A stretch of 64,000 nucleotides of DNA from CAYSRJ01 sp964521865. Lineage in GTDB: Bacteria; Spirochaetota; B62-G9; DRHN01. Below the pieces are notes generated by a model, which worked only from the letters and a program-made list of their open reading frames with translations, was not told where the DNA came from and searched no databases. The stretch is from positions 124,001 to 188,000 of the forward strand of contig CAZFTJ010000002.1 in NCBI GenBank assembly GCA_964521865.1, given 5' to 3'. This document shows positions 27,598-36,332 of this stretch, one piece after another; position 1 is the first letter of the stretch, and every line of letters starts with the position of its first letter. Position numbers and translations under genes: made by a program.

Positions 27598-27641
27598 CCC
27601 CTACTCCAGAGGGGGCAGGGATGCCCCTTCTGGAGTAGGGG
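27598..27641. repeat. Long near-perfect hairpin (19-bp stem)
   Basis: CCCCTACTCCAGAGGGGGC pairs with GCCCCTTCTGGAGTAGGGG with a single mismatch around a short loop of about 6 bases. It lies about 100 bp beyond the trkH stop. There is no T-run on either side, so it is not a standard terminator; it could be the end or core of a small mobile element, or mRNA-stabilising structure. Confidence 0.75.
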
Positions 27642-27746
27642 ACGGGCGCACCCTTCACAATATTCAATGAAACACTCGACTGTTTCTTTAATGCGGATGA
27701 TCATGTATTTTCTCCGAGTACTGAACATCATAGTTTTTAAACGATT

Positions 27747-29228
27747 TTATTTAATCAAATTAATCACCTTTCTTACAATGTTCCCGATAGCCACAAAAAC
27801 AACAAAGAATTCAAGCCGTCCCAGGAACATCCCTATTATCTCCATCCATAAAATGACCGGAGGTGTGTTCGGACCGGTTATCCCGACGGAGAGTCCAACG
27901 GTACCCAGACTCGAAGCATATTCGAAAAGAGAATCCTTTAAATCATATCCGAAGGCGGCAGTCACAATCGCTCCCGCCATCCACATGCTTAAATAGATGA
28001 AAAAAAAACTTCCTGTACTGGCAATCATCTTTTCGGTGACAAATATTTTCGCATCTCCCTGGTAGATGTGGTTTTCGATTACGGCCCTCCGGGGTAGCAG
28101 AGTGCGCCGTACTTCCCACAGGAAAGATTTGAATAATAAAAAAATGCGAAACTTTTTAATTCCACCTGCCGTGGAGCAGGTTTCTCCACCAATCAGCATC
28201 AGGATTATGATGGTTAAGAATCCCTGCGCCGGCCATCCGTGATAACTTACGGTAGAATATCCAGTTGTTGTGACTGCTGTAACAGTCTCAAAAATAGCAA
28301 CACGAAGCTGCTTATCAAGGGTAGGAAATAAAAATGCTGTTACAAGAAAAAACAGGATCAATATTCCGGTGGCAAGAAGCATTGCACCCGTTTTGATCTC
28401 CCCGTTACGAAAAAATGAAAATATTTTACCTCTGAAAAGAATATACGCTGTGAGAAAATTCATGTTGCCAAGTATCATAAGCGGGATGCTTACCGCTTCT
28501 ATAATAGGAGAATCCCAATAGCCTATGCTTTCGGCGTGGGTAGAAAATCCCCCAGTGGAAACGGCACAAAGGGAATGGTTGATCGCATCAAAAACATTCA
28601 TTTCAGCAAGAATGTATCCAATCGTTCCGACAACTGCATACGCAGAGTAAAGCATTACCACAAGTTTGGCGGAACGAAGAACATGAGGAACCAGCTGGTC
28701 GCTTCTCCCTTCTACACGGTAGAGCCCAGCACCGACCGGTATTGAAAAAATGGCGAGCATGATTATTGCCAATCCAGCACCGCCTGAAAATTGCATTATG
28801 CTCCGCCACAAAAGTAGGATATTTGGCACGTGAGTGACATCAATTACCGTAAGCCCTGTTGTCGTCCAGCCACTAACAGTTTCAAAAAGTCCCTGGGTGA
28901 AGTTTAATTTAGCCAGTCTTCTGACCGGATATACAGCTATAAGGCACGCGATACTCCAGCCTAACATAATAATGATACTTCCTACTTTCGGTGTAAGTTC
29001 TAGATGTCTGTTCCTTCTAAAAATATAAACTAGGATACTGCCAAATAAAATCAATAATACTCCGGGTAATAGAAATAACATGAGAAAAACACGCTCAGCA
29101 GGATCAAAAAAAAGATATAAAAGTGGAGTGAGGAAAATGGCCCCTATTATTATGCAGATAAAACCGCATGTATAAAAAATTATTCCGATATGAGGAAAGC
29201 TTCTCGCAAAAAGCTGGTTCTTGATCAT
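27747..29228 (-). CDS. trkH: TrkH-type potassium transporter
   Basis: 493 residues, about ten hydrophobic segments. The four pore loops are visible: 'SGWTTTGLTV', 'AVSTGGFSTH', 'AVTTTGYSTV' and 'SLGTVGLSVG', each with the central Gly lining the K+ filter. It forms the membrane channel-like subunit of Trk, gated by RCK proteins. It overlaps the upstream RCK gene by 4 bases. Typical length for TrkH/NtpJ. Confidence 0.95.
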   Translation of the reverse strand: MIKNQLFARSFPHIGIIFYTCGFICIIIGAIFLTPLLYLFFDPAERVFLMLFLLPGVLLILFGSILVYIFRRNRHLELTPKVGSIIIMLGWSIACLIAVYPVRRLAKLNFTQGLFETVSGWTTTGLTVIDVTHVPNILLLWRSIMQFSGGAGLAIIMLAIFSIPVGAGLYRVEGRSDQLVPHVLRSAKLVVMLYSAYAVVGTIGYILAEMNVFDAINHSLCAVSTGGFSTHAESIGYWDSPIIEAVSIPLMILGNMNFLTAYILFRGKIFSFFRNGEIKTGAMLLATGILILFFLVTAFLFPTLDKQLRVAIFETVTAVTTTGYSTVSYHGWPAQGFLTIIILMLIGGETCSTAGGIKKFRIFLLFKSFLWEVRRTLLPRRAVIENHIYQGDAKIFVTEKMIASTGSFFFIYLSMWMAGAIVTAAFGYDLKDSLFEYASSLGTVGLSVGITGPNTPPVILWMEIIGMFLGRLEFFVVFVAIGNIVRKVINLIK

Positions 29229-29893
29229 AGACCTTTCTCACCGGTTAAAAATGCAATAACCCGAGAGTAGACATCCGGTATGCTTATTATTCCTATTCGA
29301 TCAAGCGGATATAATTCAGTATTTCCCTTTGGAATGATAACTTGGTGATCACGCAATATACTGACAATCAAACAGTTTTCCGGTAGTTTAAGCTCCTGGA
29401 TCTTTTTACCGGCCACTGGCGTATCTTCTGGCAGGTCAATCTCCAGGAGATTTACTTTCCCCTCTGCTAGTGGATTGAAGGTAGTTACCGATTCATATCC
29501 TGCCCTCTGCTCGATCATGTTGGAAAGCACTCTCGTGGGAGAAAAAACGGCCTGAATACCCAATTCTTGAAATATTTTTTCATTGTCGGGGTCATTAAGT
29601 AACGCGAATGTGTATCCAATATTATAATTCTTCTGGGCAATTTGGCAGATGATGAAGTTATCCTCATCATTTGGGGTGATAGCAAGCACGGCTTCTATAC
29701 CTACAGTTAATGCATCCCGGACCACAGAAGGATTCGTTCCATTTCCATGAATAACCACCGCCCTCAGCCTACGGGCGAACCATTCACATTCTTCCTTATA
29801 TTTATTGATAATAGTAAGGGAATGTCCCTTGGAGATCAATGAACGTGATAGAAAGTAGGTAATCAGTCCACCACCGACAATACATATGTTCAT
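29225..29893 (-). CDS. RCK (TrkA) protein with nucleotide-binding and C-terminal ligand domains
   Basis: 222 residues from the ATG at 29893; the upstream open frame belongs to the preceding gene's tail. The Rossmann start 'MNICIVGGGLITYFLSRSL' lacks the usual GxGxxG (GGGLIT), which may alter nucleotide binding. The RCK-C domain follows ('EIDLPEDTPVAGKKIQELK'). It resembles half of a classical TrkA. Overlaps trkH by 4 bases. Confidence 0.88.
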   Translation of the reverse strand: MNICIVGGGLITYFLSRSLISKGHSLTIINKYKEECEWFARRLRAVVIHGNGTNPSVVRDALTVGIEAVLAITPNDEDNFIICQIAQKNYNIGYTFALLNDPDNEKIFQELGIQAVFSPTRVLSNMIEQRAGYESVTTFNPLAEGKVNLLEIDLPEDTPVAGKKIQELKLPENCLIVSILRDHQVIIPKGNTELYPLDRIGIISIPDVYSRVIAFLTGEKGL

Positions 29894-29913
29894 AGAAAGC
29901 TCAGCAATGTATA

Positions 29914-30318
29914 TTATTTGAATAGATATTGCATGGAAACGAGGGCGGGGCAAATCACATCAATCCCTGTATCCTCATACATGTTCGTCAACTCAGGATC
30001 GGAGATTCTTGCGATAACATCCCTGACCCCGAAGTGAATCTTCGCTATTTGAGCAATATATAAGTTCATTGAATCTTTTTCAGTAGCAGCTACGAAAAGG
30101 TCCGCTTTTTTAGTTTTGGCCTGATTCAAAATATCAAACTCGGATGCACTGCCCTCTAATGTAAAGCCCGAGAAATCGGACGACAAAGAAGAAAAAGATT
30201 TAGGATCGGGATCAATCACTACGACGGAACTTCCAGCCTTACTGTACGTGTTTGCAAGAAAGGAACCGAATCGTCCGCATCCAACGATCACCACATATTT
30301 CTGCTGGTTTTTTCCCAT
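29914..30318 (-). CDS. Single-domain RCK/KTN protein (second TrkA half)
   Basis: 134 residues, only a Rossmann RCK-N domain. It has an intact 'VIVGCGRFGSFLA' (GxGxxG) and the acidic end of beta2 ('VVVIDPDP'). It lacks an RCK-C domain, so ligand binding probably depends on the neighbouring 222-residue RCK. The two together are a split TrkA. 20 bp from the downstream RCK gene, 14 bp after the response-regulator gene, so one operon is likely. Confidence 0.88.
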   Translation of the reverse strand: MGKNQQKYVVIVGCGRFGSFLANTYSKAGSSVVVIDPDPKSFSSLSSDFSGFTLEGSASEFDILNQAKTKKADLFVAATEKDSMNLYIAQIAKIHFGVRDVIARISDPELTNMYEDTGIDVICPALVSMQYLFK

Positions 30319-30332
30319 ATAAATATCAGGAT

Positions 30333-31205
30333 TTAGTCTTGTATATTAGATTTCTTGGAAAAGAAAGCTCGGATTCCTTTTTTCCCCTCAATATCAGTCT
30401 TGACGCCAAGATCATATTTCCCTTCCGCGTTAAATCTAGTACTACGATCAAGATTGTGCCAGGCAGGTTTGTACGATGGTTTAAGGGCCAAGGCTGCCCG
30501 ATAATACTTCCGAGCCGTAAGTTTGTCGTTCTTCAATTCAAACAGTACCCCGAGAAAATTGAATGCTTCTGCTCGTGACGTATCGATGGAGATGGCTTTC
30601 CTTACCCAGGGTTCGGCTAGGTTATAATTACTTAATTCAATCGCCGCCTTGGCTTGTTGAATACAATTTTCGTAGTAAGCATCTTTTTCTTCAATCTCAA
30701 CAGGTTCCCCTTCAGCCTCTTCTTCACTCACAATAGGCTCTGCTTCAGCCTCTTTTTCACTCTTTCCTTCGAGTATTTTATCGACAATCTTTTCAATTTT
30801 TTCTTCCTGATCAAACTTAATTTCTTGTAAAAACCCTTTTTTCCTCAACAAAGCCTTCGACACAAATTGACGTATCTCATCTGGAGTAAATGGTTTTTGA
30901 ATAAAGTCTACGGCGCCAAGCTTCATAGCTTCCACCGCATTTTCGACGGTTCCGTGAGCAGTGATGATCAGGATTTTGATCTTCTTGTTAAAACTGCGAA
31001 CTTTCCGCAAAACCTCCATGCCGTCGATGCCCGGTAGTTTAAGATCAAGCAATACAAGATCGTACCCGTTATTTTTTATTTTTTCCAAAGCTTCTTCACC
31101 GCTCACAGAAGCATCAGTTTCCAGGTCCAGTTTTTCAAGCGACTGAGTAACAGTAAGGCGGATATTTTTTTCATCATCCACCACCAATACTCTACTGTTT
31201 TTCAT
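30333..31205 (-). CDS. Response regulator with TPR output domain
   Basis: 290 residues. Receiver domain about 1-120: acidic pocket D10/D11, phosphoacceptor D54 ('VLLDLKLPG'), Thr in 'IITAHGT' and Lys in 'QKPF'. An acidic Glu-rich linker (about 140-170) leads to TPR-like helices ('AEAFNFLGVLFELKNDKLTA', 'YYRAALALKPSYKPAWHN'). There is no DNA-binding domain, so output is probably by protein-protein contact. It heads the Trk operon and is divergent from a sensor kinase, its likely partner. Confidence 0.88.
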   Translation of the reverse strand: MKNSRVLVVDDEKNIRLTVTQSLEKLDLETDASVSGEEALEKIKNNGYDLVLLDLKLPGIDGMEVLRKVRSFNKKIKILIITAHGTVENAVEAMKLGAVDFIQKPFTPDEIRQFVSKALLRKKGFLQEIKFDQEEKIEKIVDKILEGKSEKEAEAEPIVSEEEAEGEPVEIEEKDAYYENCIQQAKAAIELSNYNLAEPWVRKAISIDTSRAEAFNFLGVLFELKNDKLTARKYYRAALALKPSYKPAWHNLDRSTRFNAEGKYDLGVKTDIEGKKGIRAFFSKKSNIQD

Positions 31206-31343
31206 TTTTATTTATCCTTTACATTTTTGTAATTGTTTTTCTTAACATGAATATATTCCTTGTATTCTAATTAACATACATTTCTATTTTAATATTGGCA
31301 ATCATGAAATGAACTTGTAAACTATAAACCAAGGAGGAACAGG

Positions 31344-33203
31344 ATGAAATGGCCTTTGAGAATAAAAATTCTTTTTGGTTACGGCTTGATACTGCTTTTG
31401 CTTATTGTCCTTCTTGTATTATCTCTGGTAAATCTCCAGCGTCTGGGCAGGGCGACAGGAGCTATTTTGAGGGAAAATTACAAAAGCATTATCGCCGCCG
31501 AGTATATGATTGATTCAATCGAGAGACAGGACAGTGCGATTCTTCTTGAGCTGCTGGGATATTCTGAAGAAGCCAAAATGCAGTTTACCGAGAACATAGC
31601 CCCATTCATGCAGTGGCTGGGAAGGGCAAAGGACAATATAACGATTGCAGGTGAAAGAGAGCTAGTGGAAGCAATCGAAAGTAAGTATCTGAAATATCTG
31701 AATGCATATGATTTACTTATCGTAACTATGGAAAAGGGCCCGAATCAAGCCAGGGAGTACTATCACGAAAATGTGCTTCCTCTTTTCAAACGGATCCGTG
31801 AAACCTGCCACAATCTCAGAGAGCTGAATCAGAATACAATGTACAACTCAAGTGAAGAGGCGCAAAGAATCGCGCAAAGGACAACCGCAAGGCTCATGGC
31901 AACAGGTTCGTCAATTCTGCTTCTGGGGTTGATCTTCAGTCTTTTTCTCTCACGAATAATCGTTCAACCCTTGACACGCATTATTGAGGGGATAAGGGCC
32001 ATTGAGAATGGAAACTATGATATTGAAATCTCCTCCAGGTCCAACGATGAGCTCGGGCACCTTTCAACTGATTTCAACAGAATGGTGAAACAGCTAAAGC
32101 GGTATAGAGAATTGAATATCGGTGAGATCATGGCCGAGAAAAAAAAGATAGAGACCATCATACGAGTTATTGATGCTGGTATTGTGGTTGTTGATAATGA
32201 AGCGCGGATCACGGACATCAATACGAGTGCTTCTGATACTCTCGGTGTAAAAGAATCGGAAATCAAAGGCAACCATTTTCTGGAGGTATTGGGAAACGAG
32301 GATATTTTTCAGCAAATTAAACGTGCTCTTGAGAAAGGAGTTCATTTTCCTGGACACGGCGAGGAAAACAGCCTTACCATTGAAGAAGGCCGTGAGAGGA
32401 AACATTATCAATTCTTTATTACTCCCATAAGCCTCAAACCAGGTAAGATTCAGGGAGCCGTTCTTCTCCTACGGGATATCACCCATCTCAAGGAACTTAA
32501 TCAGCTAAAGAGTGAATTCATCATGAAGGCCTCACATGAACTGAAGAATCCTCTCACGGGATTGGCCATGAGTATCTCCCTTCTTAAAGAGGCAGATCTA
32601 TCCAATCTGAAGGAGGGTGAGAGGCAACTCATTTTGAATGCAGAAGAGGACCTGCTGCGTCTGAAGACTATGGTAAACGACCTTTTGGATCTATCCAAAA
32701 TTGAATCTGGTAGGCTTCCCATGGATATTACTGAAATTTCCATTGGCTTTATAATGGATAAGGCGGTTGAAATGATGAAACCGCAGGCTGAAAAAGCATC
32801 CATCTCGCTCACGGCTGAATATCCTGAAAAACTTGCACCCGTCCATGCAGATGCCAATAAAATCCTATGGGTGCTCACGAACCTGATTTCAAACGCACTC
32901 CGCTACACACACGCTGAAGGATTCATAGAGCTCTCTGCAGAAGATTCAGGTCAATATTTACAAGTAAACGTTAAAGACAACGGAGAAGGTATTCCATATG
33001 AGAATCAGGCAAGAATTTTTGAAAAGTTCTTTCAGGTTAAGGAGCCACCTGGAAAAAGTGGAAGCCTTGGAATAGGTCTGGCAATATGCAAGGAAATCGT
33101 GAAAGCACATGGAGGCATAATTTGGGTTGATAGTACTCCTGGCGAAGGAAGCACTTTTTCATTTTCTCTCCCATATAAAAGGTTAACATCGGTATCATCA
33201 TAG
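31344..33203 (+). CDS. Sensor histidine kinase (4HB sensor, HAMP, PAS, HisKA, HATPase)
   Basis: 619 residues with AAGGAGG before the ATG. TM1 at about 9-30, a helical periplasmic sensor to about 180, TM2 at about 187-207, HAMP to about 260, PAS about 265-380. The HisKA box has phosphorylated H398 ('SHELKNPL'); the ATPase has N box 'NLISNALRYT', 'DNGEGIP', 'FEKFFQ' and 'GIGLAICKEIV'. Divergent from the response regulator gene across 138 bp, so the pair probably forms a two-component system; control of K+ uptake is inferred from position. Confidence 0.93.
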   Translation: MKWPLRIKILFGYGLILLLLIVLLVLSLVNLQRLGRATGAILRENYKSIIAAEYMIDSIERQDSAILLELLGYSEEAKMQFTENIAPFMQWLGRAKDNITIAGERELVEAIESKYLKYLNAYDLLIVTMEKGPNQAREYYHENVLPLFKRIRETCHNLRELNQNTMYNSSEEAQRIAQRTTARLMATGSSILLLGLIFSLFLSRIIVQPLTRIIEGIRAIENGNYDIEISSRSNDELGHLSTDFNRMVKQLKRYRELNIGEIMAEKKKIETIIRVIDAGIVVVDNEARITDINTSASDTLGVKESEIKGNHFLEVLGNEDIFQQIKRALEKGVHFPGHGEENSLTIEEGRERKHYQFFITPISLKPGKIQGAVLLLRDITHLKELNQLKSEFIMKASHELKNPLTGLAMSISLLKEADLSNLKEGERQLILNAEEDLLRLKTMVNDLLDLSKIESGRLPMDITEISIGFIMDKAVEMMKPQAEKASISLTAEYPEKLAPVHADANKILWVLTNLISNALRYTHAEGFIELSAEDSGQYLQVNVKDNGEGIPYENQARIFEKFFQVKEPPGKSGSLGIGLAICKEIVKAHGGIIWVDSTPGEGSTFSFSLPYKRLTSVSS

Positions 33204-33476
33204 GAAACAGACCCCCATATCGGTATCACAACTACGAGGGGTTATCGAGATGATAATAATACCAACCGTCGTGACATTTTATAAGTTATTCGTTATAGCT
33301 TGTGGAAATAATTCATAGTAAATTTTTCAAGTTGACTGACTTTTAAGCGGCAATAAGAAGCCGCGACAGTTCTTTAAAACTGATTTTTCATCGGGTAAAT
33401 CCTTTAGATACTGGGCCGTACTTTCCTACACAATACACCGAAGCCTATTTTTCAACACCGAGGTAGACTCACGAGC

Positions 33477-33932
33477 TTATTTTGTATGTTTTTTTTGTGC
33501 ACATGAGCTTTCAATAGCTATGTGGGTCAGAAGGGCATAGACGAAGCAGACCAGGTGCAGGTGTGTAACTGCTGCCCGGTAGGTGCGATTCTGGTAATGG
33601 CCTAAGCCCAAAAACTGTTTTGAGTCCTTGAAAAACATCTCGATACTCCAATGCTTTTCGTAAGAAGTAATCATCTTTGGTGCGGTGAGTATGGGATGAT
33701 CTGTAACGATTCCCATGATAAGACGTTCTTTATTTTTCGTGGAAAAGATAATATGGAGTTTGCCCAGTTTGCTTACAGTGGCCTTTTTGGCCAGAGTTTG
33801 TTCAGGATTCCACCGCCCTACATGGAGGAAGTTGTTAAACCGTGTCCGATGAGAGAACATTTGAGGATCAAGGTACCGATACAAGGCCTGGATGTTCCGT
33901 CTTTGCCATGAAAGGGCGATAAGGAGTACCAA
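33477..33932 (-). pseudogene. Internally deleted IS4-superfamily transposase
   Basis: 151 codons. An N-terminal transposase segment ('ALSWQRRNIQALYRYLDP', 'TRFNNFLHVGRW') is fused directly to a C-terminal one ('WSIEMFFKDSKQFLGLGHYQN', 'VTHLHLVCFVYALLTHIAI'). The central part with the first two catalytic Asp residues is missing; the EMFFKDSKQ region keeps the Glu part. It cannot transpose by itself. Flanking terminal inverted repeats could not be defined. The deletion call rests on recollection of the family layout. Confidence 0.7.
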
Positions 33933-34038
33933 AAACTTGAAATATACAAAGAGTGTTTCAGAAACAAGCTGAAAATATTTCTGCCACGTTCTGCTTCAAG
34001 GCCTATCACGATGAGTACATGAAGTGTTTCAAAACGAT

Positions 34039-34091
34039 ATTATTGTCCGGACGCTTCCCATCCGAATAATGTCGAAGATACCGTAGGTGCT
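34039..34091. repeat. REP-like palindrome followed by an AGGTGCTG repeat unit
   Basis: Imperfect palindrome ATTATTGTCCGGACGCTTCC followed by CATCCGAATAAT, then GTCGAAGATACCGTAGGTGC-TGAAAG. The second word matches the spacer between rtcB and archease (near 18975-18995). It lies just outside the 3' end of the DegT gene at 34139, so could be a terminator as well as a repeat. Confidence 0.6.
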
Positions 34092-34138
34092 GAAAGTACC
34101 ATCGATGCAAGCACCAGGCCGATGACCGGAATCCTGTT

Positions 34139-35452
34139 TTATGTCCCCTTCTGCATCTCGGCCACCGATTCCAGTATGCTGTCTGCCATGTAGTCAAGCT
34201 GCTCCTTTGAAAGCCCGTACAGCGGCAGATGGGTGAAACGACGATTGAACACCTCCTCAGCGACGGGGCAGCTCTTTTCTATGGCATCGGTATCGTACCC
34301 GAGCTGTTTCACAACATCGAATTTATACAGAGGCGCAAAGTGCGGGATATTGGTCACGCCCTTTTCATCGAGCTTCTTTTTCAGATCCTGAACGTCTCCT
34401 CCGGCCTTTTCAGGATCGATCTGAAGAAGGTACAGGTGAAAGGTCGACTGAACATCATCGGTATCGAGAAGCTGCGGGATAATCGCATCGTTTCCCTCAA
34501 ACCGCCTGTTGAGGTATTCGGCCGCCTTCTTCCGTTTTTGATTGATGACTCCTATCCTCTCGAGCTGGCGTAAGAGTCCGATTGCCTGTATCTCGGTCGA
34601 CGAAGAATTGTTCGACGCAAACGGGCCGTACTTCCCCTGAAGCGCAACCACATCGTACAGCCAGTTTTTAATCTTTTTTGAAAGGTCCAACCCCAGAAAT
34701 CTCGCCTTCAACAGATCGCCCCCGAACGAGTCGATATTCGTCGTGACAATGCCGCCCTCGCCGAACGAAGTCACGTTCTTCACTTCATGAAAACTGAAAC
34801 TCCCGAAATGCCCTATTGTCCCTATCTTTTTCCCCCTGTACACCGAGCCGAAGGCATGGGCCGCATCCTCGATAACGAGGAGATCATTTTTTTCAGCCAT
34901 CTTCATAATGGGGTCCATATCCACGGGCCACCCGCCGATGTGAACCGGAATAACAACCTTTGTTTTTTTCGTTATCTTTTTTTCCACATCTGCGGGGTCC
35001 ATATTGATTGTTCCGGGCTCCAGGTCGGCGAACACGACTTTCGCTCCTATCGTAAGCGGGTATGAAATCGTGGCGATAAAGGTAATGGCCGGTGCGATCA
35101 CCTCGTCCCCCTTTTGGAGATTCGCATACCTGTACCCTATTTCGAAACCGGCGGTTGCGCTGGCAATAAAGGCACAGTATTTAGAGCCCAGGAATTCATT
35201 GACCTTTTGTTCAAGCCTGCTCACATTATCCCCGAGCGAAAGCTTTCCGGGCGGCTTCCCGTGATTCGCGAGATCCCTGATGTTCGATTCAATCATCTTT
35301 ATAATCGAATCGTATTGGTCATCAGATTTCTGAATAAGAAACTTGACGACATCGACGACATCCTGCGCATTGTAATTTTCTCCGACCGCTGCCCACGGCA
35401 CTTTCGCCTCACCCGTGCTATAGCGGAAATCCGATGGTTTTTCCTCCGGCAT
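34139..35452 (-). CDS. DegT/DnrJ/EryC1-family PLP aminotransferase
   Basis: 437 residues from the ATG at 35452, preceded by GAGGAGGAAA. Typical of sugar or aminocyclitol aminotransferases: 'FIASATAGFEIGYRY', 'PAITFIATISYPLTIGA', 'VIEDAAHAFGSVYRG' and the PLP lysine in 'SFHEVKNVTSFGEGG'. The N terminus is longer than usual. It is the distal gene of the minus-strand catabolic island. It could add or remove an amino group on a keto-sugar or keto-cyclitol; direction is not readable from sequence. Confidence 0.9.
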   Translation of the reverse strand: MPEEKPSDFRYSTGEAKVPWAAVGENYNAQDVVDVVKFLIQKSDDQYDSIIKMIESNIRDLANHGKPPGKLSLGDNVSRLEQKVNEFLGSKYCAFIASATAGFEIGYRYANLQKGDEVIAPAITFIATISYPLTIGAKVVFADLEPGTINMDPADVEKKITKKTKVVIPVHIGGWPVDMDPIMKMAEKNDLLVIEDAAHAFGSVYRGKKIGTIGHFGSFSFHEVKNVTSFGEGGIVTTNIDSFGGDLLKARFLGLDLSKKIKNWLYDVVALQGKYGPFASNNSSSTEIQAIGLLRQLERIGVINQKRKKAAEYLNRRFEGNDAIIPQLLDTDDVQSTFHLYLLQIDPEKAGGDVQDLKKKLDEKGVTNIPHFAPLYKFDVVKQLGYDTDAIEKSCPVAEEVFNRRFTHLPLYGLSKEQLDYMADSILESVAEMQKGT

Positions 35453-35468
35453 AATTTCCTCCTCTTCG

Positions 35469-36170
35469 TTATTTCTTTGTTTCAGGGAAATCATTCTCGA
35501 TAAAAGCAATTCTCGCAGGCGCTCCGGACGCCCCTTTGACGGAGAGGGGCATGCATACAAGAGTCCCCGAGTTTTTCTTGACTTTATCAAGATTGACGAG
35601 CGGTGCTGCAAGAAGAATATCCTTTTCGAATATTTTGGCGAGCAGACCCCCCTTTTCCTTCTCCTCGCCCTCGGACCAGGACGCCTCTATGCATGGCACG
35701 TCGACGGCGAAGATGCTTATATCCTTCTTCAGCACCCATTCAAGCGCTCCATTCAGGTAATTGGGGCACTGCAGAACATATCCGGGCCTGTTCCACATCT
35801 TTCCCCACCCCGTATCTATAATGAGCGCATCCCCATCGCCGATCTCGAGAGCATTTCGCTCGAGCAGCGATTCATCGATGAGCGCTTTGGCCTTTTGTTC
35901 CGGCAGCCTGATAATCTTTGCCGGCCGTATGAAACGCTCAATTGGATATCGGTCGAGGTTTTTTGCCCCGTCGATGATGTGCGAGCCCGCCTCCACATAT
36001 GAAGCGGAGATCGATGACAGGACGAGCTTCGATGCAAAAAATCCCTGCTCTTTCACCGTTGCTATCGTATCCGCCCGGACCCTGGGGACGATCTCTTCGA
36101 GACCGGGCAGCTCGTGATAGCCCCACAGACCGTTTTCTATCACACCGCTCAAATCGATAACCGATCTCAT
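35469..36170 (-). CDS. Cyclase-family protein with degenerate metal motif
   Basis: 233 residues from the ATG at 36170 (GAGGAGG upstream); longer frames upstream lack such a site. Cyclase-family features: 'MRSVIDLSGVIENGLWGY', 'DALIIDTGWGKMW' and 'IFAVDVPCIEASW'. The metal motif HxGTHxD reads 'VEAGSHIID', so the first His is Glu and Thr is Ser. Either it binds metal differently or lost hydrolase activity. 16 bp upstream of the DegT gene. Confidence 0.82.
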   Translation of the reverse strand: MRSVIDLSGVIENGLWGYHELPGLEEIVPRVRADTIATVKEQGFFASKLVLSSISASYVEAGSHIIDGAKNLDRYPIERFIRPAKIIRLPEQKAKALIDESLLERNALEIGDGDALIIDTGWGKMWNRPGYVLQCPNYLNGALEWVLKKDISIFAVDVPCIEASWSEGEEKEKGGLLAKIFEKDILLAAPLVNLDKVKKNSGTLVCMPLSVKGASGAPARIAFIENDFPETKK

Positions 36171-36332
36171 CACCGCCTCCTCACGTACAATGTCCGACCC
36201 CATCAGACTCATCGTCTCATTTACATCATTACATAGCATCATATCCGACGAAAATCTATAGATAATCTACGAATAATTCTTAATTATCTTACGATTTACT
36301 AAATAGGAGGTGCAAAAATAAATATGAAAAAT

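Larger units (their letters stand above)
26387..27746. other. AT-rich gene-poor region with mobile-element debris
   Basis: 1.36 kb without an intact gene. It contains the recombinase tail at 26923-27033, a terminator-like inverted repeat at 27039-27068 and a long hairpin at 27598-27641. Composition is clearly AT-richer than flanking housekeeping DNA. Reads as a decayed insertion or integration site. Confidence 0.6.
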
